Positions 33,293-48,200 of a stretch of 64,000 nt of DNA are shown piece by piece. Source of the DNA: Strigamia acuminata (Eukaryota > Arthropoda > Chilopoda > Geophilomorpha > Linotaeniidae); NCBI GenBank assembly GCA_949358305.1, contig OX442320.1, forward strand, positions 10,494,259 to 10,558,258, in the 5' to 3' direction. The position numbers and the translations under genes are program-made. Below the pieces are notes generated by a model, which worked only from the letters and a program-made list of their open reading frames with translations, made no database searches and was not told the DNA's origin. The number at the start of each line of letters is the position of its first letter. The first letter of the stretch is position 1.

Positions 33293-36200
33293 CTGGAAAA
33301 TAAAAATTAAAATATGAAGTAGGATTCTTAGCGCATACAAATGGTGAGGAAAGCCAATAACAAAAATTGTACACAAGATTTTGAAATCCTGTTAAATCTT
33401 GAAGATTTTGGGATTTCAGATGGAAAATCCTATCAAATCTTAAAGATTTTGGGATTTCATGTGGGAAATCCTGTTAATTCTTGAAGATTTTGGGATTTCA
33501 GATGAAAAATCCTATTAAATCTTGAAGAATTTGGGATTTCATGAGGGAAATCCTGTTAATTCTTGAAGATTTTAGGATTTCAGATGGAAAATTCTATTAA
33601 ATCTTTAAAATTTTGGAATTCCATGTAGGAAATCCTGTTAATTCTTGAAGATTTCGGCATTTCAGCCAGATTTGTCAGAATTTCTTTAAATTTGTAGGGA
33701 TCAAAAGATTTACTCAAAATTCCAAGGATTTACTAAATATTTCAAAGATTTACTAAAGATTTCAAGAATTTACTAAAGCTTTCAAAGATTTACTAAAGAT
33801 TTCAAGGATTTACTAAAGATTTCAAAGATTTACTAAAGATTTCAAGAATTTACTAAAGCTTTCAAGGATTTACTAAATATTTCAAGGATTTACTAAAGAT
33901 TTCAAAGATTTACTAAGGATTTCAAGAATTTACTAAAGATTTCAAGGATTTACTAAAGATTTCAAGGATTTACTAAAGATTTCAAGAATTTACTAAAGAT
34001 TTCAAGGATTTACTATGAATTTGAAGATTTCAGGAGGATTTCTTTAAAAGTATTGCTCGATTTTGCTCCAACTTCCAAGACAATTTGTAAGATTTCATGG
34101 ATTCCTACAAATTCATGAATTTCGAAATTCAAAATCTTGGCCAGTACAAGATTTCCAGCATTGGCAGCCCGAGATTTAGTGCAATGTAAACGTATCTTGG
34201 ATTGACATTCATACCTTGCAATTTCGGAGACAAAGTTAAACTTGTCGGTTGCACTTCCTGTTGACAATTCCACCGGGTTTTCCTCAACCGAATAGTCCAG
34301 CTGTTGCTGTTGCCTGACAGTGAAATCCAAAGGTTCCTGACGGCCTTCGGTCAATTCCTGCTGATGTTTCATGGCTTTCGAAATGGTCAAGGGTTGGCAC
34401 GTATCATCTCCGGTCGCGGCAACACCCGAAGGAACACTGAACTCTCCGCGACCAAATTTATTCGCGGCTTTTACTCGAAACTGATAACTCGTCTGCGGCT
34501 TCAATCCGTGGACAATGAAAAACTCGTGATCTATATTCTTGCACACAGACTCCCACTCTGTAGCACCTAAGACCAAATTTAATTACAAAACAAATAAATC
34601 TCTCTTCACGTGAGGACAGTGGCAGATCATGCATTAGGAGGCCCCAAAGGTCAACCTAATTTTGAAGCCCCCTTGTGGACGCCAAAGCCCTCAGAGTGCG
34701 CTTCTTGTATCCACAAGGGTTGTTCCTTCACTTTAGCAACAAGGAAGCTTTAGTCATGAACCAAGGATAAAATGGACATGTATCCATTCAACTTCCTGGG
34801 ACCCGTCCTGTATCCGAACTACAGAGTACAGTCAGAACTAACGTAAGAATAACATGTTCAGAGCGTTTTGCCACCGATGGAACCACATAATGTATAGCTG
34901 CACTGTATTCTGGGATGACAACAGGTAACAAACATGCTTACAAGGAGAGCACATGTATAAGACACTCACAGATTGTTGTAATATTAAATGTGAAAGATTG
35001 TTATATCATGTTGAATGAGACCCTAAAATAATTTCATTCCATAAACAGCCAACAATGTAACTTGGTTCATGGTATAGTGGAGCAAGCAGTACAGTGGTTA
35101 GGTCAAAGTAAAGGTCAAGGTCAGGTCAGATCAGGTTCAAGTCACTTCCGTCGCTAAAGTAAATATAATCTGATCCACCACGAGGCGGAAGGTTAATTTG
35201 ACTTACTGTGATCCTTCATTTCCAGTTCGTAGCCTCCAATAACTGTATTGCCAGTACCTTTCGGTGGTACCCATGTTACTAGCGCTTGGGTGTTGGAGAT
35301 TTGAGATACTTCCGGGGCTTCCATGCGTCCCGGAACATCGCCGACTCTGAGCCGAGCTCTGCAAGATGTGTCGGCTGTCTGATTCCTCGCGATGGCTTTA
35401 AATACTCCGGCATCAAAAGATTTGATTGGTGAAAAGCGGAGAGTTGACCGACCGTCCTCGCTTTCGATGAACTTCAAACGGTGAGTTTCAGATAACATGA
35501 CATCATTTCTGAGTTTTGATAAAAAAAAACCACAAGGAAAAATAAGTAAAGAAATGACTCCTGGAACAAAGAAGGAAAAGAAACGCATTCAACCCACAAA
35601 AGACGAATTGCATTTTTGGCCAAAATTACTTCTGTAAACAGAATACGACGCTTTTTACATCATATCTCTGAGAATTCAAATAAGAAGATTAAGATTATAG
35701 AAGTGGCTTATCTCTCCTGCACCTATTGTTACCACACGTTGTAGGAAGCCAGTTCAGTTCTTAGTGCGTTCATCGAGAATTCATTTCTTTAAGTCACTTC
35801 TATAAGTGATTTAAGGAGACAACAATTCGTCCTTTGAAGTTTGTTTCTTCAGAGCTCGCTGAGCTAAATTCAGGAAGTCTTACCTGTACCACTGAACTGT
35901 TGGTTTTGGATCGCCCACTGCGAAACACGTTAACTCTATGTCTTCACCTTCCACAAACGCAACATCGTTGAACTTCTCGCGAAAGAACGGCGCTTCGCCG
36001 TCATCTCTTAACGGCAACAATTCCTTCAAACGATTCTTCGTTTCCGACCGCGGGCTAATTTCGGATGATATTCTTTTCTTCCCGCTGTTACTAACCCCTT
36101 TCTTCTCATCATCAATCTCTTCATCCATGATGTCCGTAAAACGGCGGCGCTCATGAATAGTCACCTAGAATGCAGCATATTTCACAAAAACTCCATCCAA

Positions 36201-39200
36201 ACAAGCCACTCATTGAATAATTACACTTTTCCCTAACAGTGTGTCTATCAACCTAACTCCCAATGATGGCGTTGCACAACCGGCAACTCTCATGTATTCG
36301 CGGAGCCGGAGCGGAAAATCAATATCCCTCAATTGCAGCAAGTATGTGTCAGGTCCATTCTGGTACCTACAACCTCAAAAGTTAGAAAACAACACGTGGA
36401 AAATTGGTTCAACTATTCACCTGCTGTCTGAATCAAAATATCCCAACTCATTCTCCTCATGTTCATGTTCCCTGTCCACTTTATCGCTAAAGCCAGGTTT
36501 GTCCCAAGGAGCAGGCTTTGCCCGGTCCAACTCTGGACTACTTGGAGGTGTGTATTCCTCATCAGGAGGGTACACCATTTTGCTGGGGTGTGAGTAAGCC
36601 GAAGATAGAGGTCTGCGACGATAGAAACGCCGACATCCACTTCGCAACACCTATCGAAATAGGAAAGTAGAATGTTAGGCCTTGTTATCCGCCGTCTGTG
36701 GCACAACTTTCTTGAGAACCCAACCTTGCATTTGCACCAAGAACTAGCAAAACCACAGTCTCGCTTAATCTCAATAACGTTTGTGGTATACTTTGAGCCG
36801 ATACAACGTTGTCCTATTTCCAGCCGCATCACTGGTATAGTGGCACAAAAAAGTAGCCCAAAACACCAGAATTGTAATCGAACTCCAGACATTGTGATCG
36901 ATTACAAACACTTGTTTCATTGCCAAAGATGATGCTTTGACACAGAACTACTTTTCCGCATAGTAGAGCACAGTCCACAGTTAGGCGTAATACAGCTGGA
37001 ATTAGGTCAACGTTGTCAGCGTATAGATTATCATTCGACGACAATTTTCTTGAGAACCCAACCTTGCATTTGCACCGAGAACTAGCAAAACCACAGTCAT
37101 TGCCACAACTTACCCAATCTCGATAACGTTTGTGGTAATTTATCAATCGGTCAGTACTGAATCCTTCACCGCCAGGCCTATCTGCCATCTAAGCATACAA
37201 TCAGAATGTTCTTTATTTTTCCTAAAATAATGTATAAAAACTGCAATTACTTTCAACCAAGAGTGTTTAAGAGCTGTTTTCACATCCATTCTGCCTCTGT
37301 AACACAATAAGTTGAAATAAATTGATGAAATTTAATCAAGATGTTAAAAAAAATCTAGAAAAGTTATTACTCTTGATCAAAGACCAGAAGTTTCAATATG
37401 AAGTCTCTGCCTTCATCTGATATATGAGAAAACACTTCAGTATCAAAATTAATTTTGCCTTGCTGCACTTGCTGTAATGTTTGCCTATCATTTTCCCCTA
37501 AAAATGGTGATATGCCACTGAAGCTAAAAGGAGGAAAAAATTACAAGATAAATTACAAGAAACTTAGTGGCTAATGAAAAACCTTACAGCACATAAGTGA
37601 TGACACCAACACTCCACATGTCAGTGTAAAATGACACTGGATGTCTATTAGCAATCTCAGGTGCCACATACTCAGGCATCCCATAATCCAAAATATAATC
37701 CTGTCCTTTAATGAGTCTTCTGGATAAGCCAAAGTCACAGATCTTTATGTCATCGCCACCTGGTCTTGCCAATAAAATGTCAGCAGGCTGTCAATTTAAT
37801 TACACATAAGCTTAATATGACCAACCAACAACTTTCCTAACAAATTTAATCTTACCGTCAGCCCTAAATGTGCAATTCCTTTGCTGTGCATGTGCTCCAA
37901 ACCCCACAATGTTTGCCTGATATAATATGCAATTTCGCTTTCAGTCAATACACTTTGTCTACACAAAGTATCTAAAAGCAAACCACCAGAGGCCCTAAAG
38001 TTTTGGACATTAAGGAATAGTATCGGGTTATTAGAGTTCGGTTCTATGCAGGGCAACTGCCCCTGGCCGTGCAAACATTTACGCCAGGTCTTGGCAATTG
38101 GTCAGTGTGTGACAGTGACGTAGGGCACGCCTTGGTAGACTATTCAGTCCCATATTTTGTATTATCATGGGTAAAAAATTGCCATTTTGGCTTAGGAACC
38201 GTGTTTTCTTCAGTTGTCGAAGATAAGCCAAAGGATACAGTTCGGTGATTAAAGTTAATCCTTTCTTGGTATCGAAAGCATCAATTCCACGGATTAAATA
38301 TCGGTTGTGAAGCTGATTCATGATGTCCAATTCGTGGTTCATGTAATCGCGGAACTCCCCTCTGCCATGCATAATCTTTGCTGCATAACTATTGCCGGTT
38401 GAACGTTCAACCGTGTGATAAATAATACCTTGGGTGCCACTGATAAACAAACAAATAAATAAATAAATAAATAAATAAATAAACAAACAACTTTTCTCTA
38501 TCCTCTATCCTCTAGATTGGGCATTGTAGTTGTGTCACTTACCGGCCAAGTTCGTCTCCAATGTCGTAAAAGTCTTCAAAATGTTTGTTGTGACTCGCCT
38601 TTATCACCCGATTTCGATTGAAAGTCAAACTCATATAATCTTGTTCGCTTTCTACAATTTCAAAACAATTCTGAACTAAACCATAAACAACGTAAACTCC
38701 AGTATCCTGATGACAAATTCACACATTCCACTCGTTATTTAGCAGTATTAAGCCTAATATTTAGCATCAAGATACCTAAAGTAATTACGGCATCCACCTA
38801 CCTTCCACAGTGAGCATTGCAGAGCACTGCGTCGTGCCAACGACATTTCTCGCCGCGCACGAATACAGACCGCTGTCCTTGTTGATAGCGCCATTGATGC
38901 TCAATGTACAAAGATCGGGCTCTTTCCAATCAATCTACCGAGTAAAGTCGACCATGTAGAGTGAAATTGCAACAGTTACATTAATTCCATTTACTTTATT
39001 GCGATCGGTCGAGACGATCGGATGCCAATCTTTGTACCACTTGATGTCCGGATATGGGACACCGATCAAACGACATTCTAGTCTTCCGGATTCCCGCACC
39101 GTTATCGTCGTTTCTTCCAAATAACTGATGAAAATTGGCGGTTCTGGAATACCCAACCAAAATATCGCGTTTAATTATGTCAAATAGATAGTTTAATTTC

Positions 39201-42200
39201 AAATTATGCCGACCGGCGATCTCCATTCTGACCCTTTGCCTCGACTCGCCGTGTTCGTTGATGGCGACGCATTCGTAAATGCCGACATCGCGCTCTAAAA
39301 AGCTTTGGAGAGGAGGAAGAAACAATGTGTATGTGATCGTAGTAGGACAGTTGTGTACTTACCGATTAATGTAAAGGTTGGCTTGTCCGTTGCGAGATGT
39401 GAAGGAGGATTCGTAGCGGCCCAACAGCTCGATTTTGTCGTCGTTGAAGTACCAAGAAATTGTTGGTACTGGGTAACCGTAGACAAACCATTTGATGCTG
39501 CTCGGTTGGTTGCGGGTGCCGTATTGGGCCTCGGATTCCTGGCGTAAGAAGCGCGGTGCGTGTGCGTACTGCTCGTGAAGGGGTTTGTCGAAGTCGTAAT
39601 CCTTGGGGAAAAACGGACTCGTTTCGGGCCGAAAGTCAAATTCTGAAAAATAAATTGATCAAAATTGTAGAAAAATTGCAGAAACTTGAAAATAACTGCA
39701 AAAATTTGCAAAAGCTTAAAAATAAGTGCAAAAAAATTGCAAAAACTTGAAAATAACTGCAAAAAATTGCAAAATCTTGAAATAACTGCAAAAAAATGCA
39801 AAAAACTTGAAATTAAGTTCAGAAAATTGCAAATACTGTAACTGGAAATTGCAGAAAATAGCAAAAAATTGCAAAATTAGCTAAAATTGCAGTAACTAGG
39901 CATAAAGTTGCAGTAACTTGCAAAAAGTTGCAGTAACTTGCAAAAAGTTGCAACAACTGGCAAAAAGTTGCAATAACTTGAAAAAAGTTGAATTAAATGC
40001 AAAATAATTGCAAAAAATTGCAGTAACTTGAAAACAGTTGAATTAAAATGCAAAATAATTGCAAAAATTTGCAAAAAAATACAAAATAATTGCACAAAAT
40101 CGACAAAAATCCACAAACTCTACCGGAAGGAATAAACGGCAGCATCCGAGGTGGAGTCATTTCCAGCTTAGTCCTGTACGCAGTCGCATAGGGCGATGGG
40201 TCGCTCACTCCATACTTATTCTCAACCCTCACGCGATACTTATAGTCGCGGTACGGCTCGAGATTCTTAATCTCGCAGCAACACCCCCTGATGCCGTGTC
40301 TGATGCGCATCCAATCTGCGTCCGGCTCCACCTCGCACATCTCGACGATGTACGTGACCGGCACGCGGGGTCCCACCGGAATGGACGGTTTCCACGACAA
40401 CGTGAGTCGCCTGTCCGTCATCTTCGAGATGATTGGTTTGTCCGGCAGTGCGTAGGGAATGCCCGTTTTCTTGATTTTGTCGTAGTCCATGTCCAAATCC
40501 AACATGACCCTTTTCGGTTTGCGCAGCTCCAGACCTGCAATGGCAATTGAGAGCTTTTTACATGAATGCGTTTGATTCGGGAGGGCGGAAGTAACAAATT
40601 CATGCTGGAAAATTGAAAATCGAAAATCAATAGAAAAACAAAAATAAACAAATAAATAAATAAAATATAAAAACTTGAAATCATGGAAAATTTAAAAAAA
40701 AATAAAAAAAAATAAACACATAAAAATGAATTTCTTTTGTTGTTTTTTGTTTAAGTTAAGAGGCATTTCTGAGTGTTTCATGAAACGATTTATACAGCGC
40801 GGATCGCAATTAGTGCGCGGGGCCAGTGGCGGATCCAGAGATTGAACTGGGCCCTGCAAAAAAATCATTAGGTGTTCAAAGTTTCGGTTCATACCGTTTA
40901 TGCCGTTTATAAAAACAGCAAAAGTAGTAAGCAAAAAAGTCGTAGGTACACGTGACCTGATTCCATGCACGGAATGGTCACTGTCCATGTGCGGCCAGAA
41001 GTTTTGGTCGACATGGTACACATAGTTCCGCTTACCACACACGAAAACTTTCTGGCGACCGGAATTCTATTCTTTCGGGCAGTGATTATGCACGGAAAAA
41101 TTCATTTCTTTCCGTGCACGAACAAATTTTGAGTACCCAGAAAGCATTGTGGTAATGCGATCAATCGTGACCGGTCGAACACAAGTAGGAGGTAGTTACT
41201 GAATACAAAGACAGACAATACTAAAAATGTTTGATTAATTAATTTTATAATTTATTATTAATTATTAATTTAAAAAATATTGTAATTCATTTATTTTGCA
41301 CAATCAAACTCCAATTTTTTTAAAAAGTGGTCGCCGTTTGTAATTAGAACACGTGCACGGATTGTGTGTACCAAACAGTTTCCGCGCACGGAAAGACAGC
41401 CAAACAAACATACAGCACAGTACTCATAAGCTTTCAGAGTCTAAATATTTTTACAGACTTAATTTTTCAACAGCAACATTTCAAGCGGAATGTTTTATCC
41501 TCTTATGACTCTGAATATGATAAACACAGTAAAAACCGAAACTTTGAACGCACCTATTCTTTTTGCTTCAAAATAATTTACAATTTTCTACATAAACATT
41601 TTTGGATCAAAAATTGAGTTTTTTGATTTAGAAATCAAGTTTCTGAGCCTAAAAATAATGACAATAGGCTCCACAGATTCTCCCTTGAATCCGCCTTGGC
41701 AGAGCACTGTTCCCAACACATTTTGTCTAAAAAATCATAACAAATGTCAGTTTTTGTAAAACTTATTAAAAAAAAATAAAAAATTCAGGGCTTATTGTTT
41801 TAATTCCATGATTTCAGGCTTGGTTTGTTTTATCATGCACAACAAATTTTTCTTTGGGGTGGGGGCAGGGGGGGGGGGACCTTCAAAACATCAGTTCCAA
41901 TTAGAAAGGTTAAATGAAAAATAAAAATTAAATTGTATTTGTTTTAATTACAGTGAGAATTATGTGGGAAAAATCCACAAACAAACATTCAGATGCAACA
42001 GCTCACCTGGAATGATCTAATCAAATCAGCAGAAAATTAAAGTTGTTTTTTAACAAAAATTATAACAAAAATTAACAAAAAAAAATCAACAAAAAAATTA
42101 ACAAAGCATAAAAATTAAAAAAAAAAAAAAAAAAAAAGTGTTATTTATTATGTAAAAATAAAAAAATCAAGTTCTAATGCATTTCTATTTTAATATACTA

Positions 42201-45200
42201 AAAATTGATTAAAAAAAAAAATTTGCCAAATCTGTGTCTAGAAAAGGCAAAAATTAATTACAATATAAATCATAAATATTAAAAAGAAGTGTAATATAAT
42301 AAATAAGGAGAAAAAATACAAGAAAAAGACTAAAAGAGATGCAGTTTTATTTGTTAAAACAGCTAGAGAGAAGTCTACCAGCGCATAGTAGCCTTGGAAA
42401 CAGATTGGCGGTGCTGATAAGCATATTTCGTGTAAGAAATTTCAACTTTCTTAGTTTTCATGTGAGGGGGAAGGGTCGAGCCTAAAAGAAATGAAACGAT
42501 GCAGAAAGTAGAAAAGACAGAAAACAACAGATTTCTGAGAAATGCCGCTTAACTAAAACCAAGTGTGTGCACAATGCAACTGTCAAATCAAGCCACCAAA
42601 TATTCTTTGGGGATTAAACAAAACAAGAAAACAAAATGGAGAATGCGAGATTTCTGCGAGACTACCCACGAGATATCTCTAGGAAGTAAGACAGTCAGAA
42701 TCTGTGTCAGAGATTCAAATCTTTCAGTTATACTGTGACTGGTATGGTCTTCGCCATGGGGACTGGTTACCATGGTGTGGGACGCATGCTCACGTATTAA
42801 TTAGACAGAGACTCCAGATTGTTGGTTGTTGGCCCTTAATTTTTAAGACCAGGATTGTAACATAGTATCTTGTGACTATTAAAACCGTTAATTTATAATT
42901 CGTTATACCGCAATATACATGAAAGTCAAACCTCATTATAACTTAACAAACCACAATATAACATATTTCTTGTTGTAACGAATAATTAACAACGAGGTAA
43001 TAACTGAGTTGGCCACCAACGCCATCTATGGGTAAAATTTAGCAACTAATTAACGAATTATAAGCCAAATCAAGCGCTACGGATCGGCCGCTTATCGGAA
43101 CGGTCTGTACGCGTAACAATATTGGTGCTTCAAATCGCTGCCAGAGTGCGCTACTACCGCTGGAAGTCAATCAAACATTCATGAAATAAAAAATGGCTTA
43201 GTTAGTTGTTCGGCGATAGAACACCATGTTAAAAAATTTTGATATAACAAACCGATTTCTCGTTATGACGAGGCTCGACTGTACAGAATGCACAATGGAA
43301 AATAGTCACTAGAGTTCCTAACCCGTTAGTCCGGTGCATGTCACAATTTGACAATCCCCATTTTGTTTTTCGAAAAGAAAATATACTCATAAATAAAAAG
43401 TGTAAATTTACCTTCACATCGGAGAAGAGCATCACATTCAGCACTTCCATGTGGATTAGTGATTTTCAGTTGGTAGCGTCCAATATCGTCCGGCTTAATA
43501 TCTTTAATGATTAGTCTGAGAAGACCGTGGGCTTCTACCTCAAATTTAATCCGGTCGGATGGGACCAGCTCGCGATTATCCTTAAACCTATTGAAATTAC
43601 TTATTAAATTTAATTCCTGTTTGCAATCTTTAATGTCATTTTTCTCCTGTACCACTTATATTCTGGCTCTGGGTAACCGGACATGCAAGCTGTGAATTTC
43701 CCAGGCATCCCTTCGATGACCTCACAGTCGGCTAATTTCTTCAGGAAAGATGGCGCTTCTGTTTTCATTTTTTTATCACTAACAAAAATTAATCCAAAAA
43801 ATATAGATACAAAACCACACACAAAGAACTGAATTTCTTACAGTTTCGAAGCCACGTTGAGAAAGGCGACACATTTGTCTTCGCCGTCGTCGTTTCGTGC
43901 AATGCAGGAAATGTTGCCAATGTCTTCAGGAGCACAATTCTTCACATACAAGGCATGCAAGTCACCCTCTTTCTTCACTTTGTATTTATCCGAGTCAAAT
44001 ATCGGTTTATCGTTAAAGTACCACGAAACATCGGGTGTGGGTAATCCACTTATACGACAAGCAAAGCGAGCATCTTGAGCAGTAATCTAGAAAGCATCAA
44101 ACTTTGAGTCCCAATAATACAAAAAAGCTAAAAGAAGTATGGGAAAGCAAGTCGCCATCTTGATTGACCCGTGTTTCTAGCTACATAGTGAAACCTGCCA
44201 GGCCCGGCTCAAGGTAGGATCAAGCGGTCCAATTAAATATATCGCGACTCATCAAAGTGCTCAATTCCCCAATACATGCAATAAAACAGTTAAGGTAAGG
44301 TTAGTGGGGGTCAAAGAGACGCTAGCCCCCTTATTAAGAAAAAAAAACACCCAAGAACACGCGATAGATCAACTAGAACAGGGGTCGGCAACCTTTTGAG
44401 ACGGAAGAGCCAAAAGTTACAATTTACAAAATTTCCCAGTTGTTAAAGAGCCACTACAATTTTAAATTAGGTCCCATACAGCTGCATCTTGACATCGAAA
44501 GAGCAGCCTGCAGCTCGCGAGCAGCAGGTTGCTGACCCCTGAACTAGAAGCATTAGTCAGTACTGGTGAAGAGCATCCGGTTCTCAACGACTAATACAAT
44601 CTTGGGGCCCCCTCGTATATTAGCTTTAGGATAGCATGATTTTAATCGCCTAATCTGCACTGAATTTACTCCTGAAACTATCTGATTTCCCATCGTTCTT
44701 TGTGAGCCTTAGAGAAATGGACTTACCGCGTCAACATCTGGGAACCGTTGAGTGAAAAACGGAAGTTTTGCTAATTTCTTCACTTGGACGTTGCAAGAAG
44801 ATGTCGAAGTGCCATGAGGATTGGTCAGAATGCATTCGTACATTCCTGCATCGCTTTGATTTGCCTTCTTGACCTCCAGACCAATTCGGTCACCGTCGAA
44901 ACGGATCGACAAACGTGGATCCGACGGAGACAATGGTTGACCGTCTTTTTTCCATACCAGGTCTGGAATTGGATTGGCGGTTACGTGTGCCTGCAACTTC
45001 AATGGTGTTCCTTCGTCCACCGTCACATCATGCAGGGGAGTAATGAACGTGGGTTCACTTGTCGGTTCATCCGCCTTAATGCGAGCTAAGACGACGGCAA
45101 CAATAATGCATGACCAAATGACCTAACTTTTGGATTCTTCTTGGAACTTACCTTTAACGTCCACATCAGCACTTGATTTGGCACAACCTTGTGGATTTGT

Positions 45201-48200
45201 AGCAACAACTGAGTACTTTCCTTTATCCTCAGGTTTAGCACTGTTGATTATGAGTGCAAAAGACCCATCTGGTTGCATGCTTGCCACAATACGTTCACCA
45301 TCAGGTACCAATTCTTGGTCATCTTTCATCCTAAGATTAAGAAAAACAATGTTTCAATAAAGCTGCAGTGGGCCCCTCAGGCCTTGAATGATAAGCCCTG
45401 GAAAACAAATGGCTTTGAGACAAACAAGCCCCAGAGCAAGAGAAGGCTTTGGGACCTATCAGCCCTGAAGCAAATGAAGGCTTTGGGGTCGGTAAGCCCT
45501 GAAGCAAGTGAAGACTTTGAACTGATAAGCCTTGGAGAAGTGTTGGACCAATAAATGCTACTGTATCGACATCGGAACTGCGATACTATTGGTTCGATAC
45601 CCATAGCACCGCACTTTACGACCAGTAATAAAGACCTTGCACTGGTACCACCAGTCTTACCATTTCAGTGTAGGTGTTGGCTGACCCTTGACTTTGCCCT
45701 CTAATTTGATGGGGAATCCTTCGAATGCTTCACATCCTGTAATGCCCACTCCAAATTCAGGAATTTGTTCGGCAGCTAAACGAAATTATTAAGCAACTAA
45801 ATAAATAAATAATTTCTAATGAAATTGAAATGTCGTACGTTCGACGGAAACTTCGGCAGCAGAAGAACATTCTCCTAAAGAATTGGACACTTGCACACTA
45901 TAGTTTCCCTTGTCCTCTGGCTGTGCTTTTTCGATCGACAAAGATATTGTACCATCTGGTGCCTGCACAAGTTTAGCCCGTTCTGATTTGATGGGCTTGC
46001 CATCTTTGAACCATTTTACTGAGGGTTTTGGATGGCCGGTAATTTTCGTCGAAAGCTGCAATGGCGAGCCTTCGGTTACCTTTGTCTTTTTCAAGCCACC
46101 AATTATAACTGGAGGTTTCGGCATAGCTGAAACGAAAGAAAACATGAATGAATCCAAACCAGTTTACTTTCAGTAGGGCATTGTGTATTCACTTTCAACT
46201 GATACAACTCCAGTACTCGTGAGTTCTCCAGTTTCGTTGGTGGCAACCACAGAGTACTTTCCTATATCTGAAGGTTTTGCATTCTCCACAGTCAGCCTTG
46301 CAGTTCCATCAGGCAAGTATTCCATTTTGACTCCATCGCCGGGTTGAATTTCCTTTCCGTCTTTAAACCTACATTGAAATCATATTCAAAGTTTTAGAGA
46401 TTCTTAACTAGTTTCTAGGAGGACCCGTATGGAAGATCAACTATGATAAACTCGGCCATATCGTTGACTCCGTTTCTCCACTCTAATGCCAACATACTGT
46501 TATTGACATAGAACTACGTCTAAGAGGCAGTGCTGGACTGGCCCGGCGGGCTACCGGGAATTTCCCTGGGCCACCGTAGCCCATCCCATCCAGATTTCCC
46601 AGTACTAAATTTGTATCCAGTACAGCCCTGCTAAGAGGACTATCCAACACCATCCATGCAGAGGCAGTAGCAACCAGCAACAACAACGTCACAGTGGAAA
46701 ACAATTCCCATCAAGAGAAAGTGCTGAAAACTCAACAAACAATCCCTTCCGTACATAGTTCTACGCTGCAGCAGTTACTACTGTGGCCTTATGAATCTTT
46801 TTCTTCTTTTTTTAACCTAAAGTGTCCCACCTTGACATGCTACCCCCACTTCTTAAAATGTGTGGTCAACGATATGGCCTGCCAAAGATTTGTCCGTAGC
46901 CCAAATTACCATTTAACAGTTGGTTGGGGACTTCCGTCGACTTTGCATTCAAGAGTGAAGCTTTCTCCATCCATTGCACAGGTTTCCTTTGGCAGATGCT
47001 TTGGAAAGCATGGTTTCTCATCTGAATTTGTAAACATTGATTAAACATGACACTCCCCAAGTCACAATATTAGCAATTTTCAACATACGTAGAACCAACA
47101 GTTTTCCTTTGCTGACTGCTTGACCCACTGGACTCTTAGCTTTGCATTCATATTCACCTTCATCCCTTTTATCAAACTTGGCAATTGTAAGTGAATAACT
47201 TCTGTCACTGATTTGTTTCAGAGTCACATTATCATCTGAAGATATTTCTGATCCTCCAAACCACCAAGTGACAACAGGCAAAGGAATACCATCAACTTCA
47301 ACGTCCATCTGAACACTCTTAGTCGGTTTCACCGATTGAGGTGTCAACGGCTTGGTGAATTTTGGTTCAGCAGCTAACCAACAAAATATATAAAACTACA
47401 AAACATACTTAGTATTCAAAAGATCAAACTCACTAGTAAACAAAAGTTTAAAAGTCTTTTTCAATGATCCAGCCTCATTTTCAGCAACAATTTCATAATC
47501 CCCACCATCATCCAAGTCCACTTGATTCATAGCAAGCGTGTATACTCCTTTTGCATCATCTGAGGTTACTTTAAACTTCGCTCCTTCGGTCAGTGGTTTA
47601 CCATCTTTGCACCAAGAAACTTTAGGCTGTGGTACTCCAGTAACTTTAGCTTCCACTGTAGCACTTCCTTTGGGCAATACCACTTGATCGGTTGGTGGTA
47701 CAATTTCAGGTGGGACTAATCAATCAATAACACCATTATAAGAAATACTGCAAACATGCTCCTAGCACTACATGGGAGTCGATCACTGCAGGGACGGGGT
47801 CATTTTAGTGATGCATTTGTTTAATGTAACAAACGAAGTCTGAACGTCACGAACGAAGCGTACTTTCATCGTTCCTGAAGTTAAATACGGAAACATTACC
47901 GTACTTTTGCAAAAATACGGTATTCTTGGTGTCAGCCGCGGTTACTATTCGAGGGCAACTACAATTCGAGTTCGACTCTTAATCGGTAAAATACGATAGG
48001 TCAGGTCAGGTTAAAGTCGCTTCCACAGCTGAAATAACATCACTAAAGTGAACCTACCCCTGGCAATACCAGCCAAACTAAACACACTTTGAATAATGTC
48101 CTACCTTTAATGGACAACACAGCTTCTGAGGTCCCTTCACTGTGTTCATTGACAGCGTTAACTGAATATTTGCCACCATCTTCTTCAATACACTTGTCAA

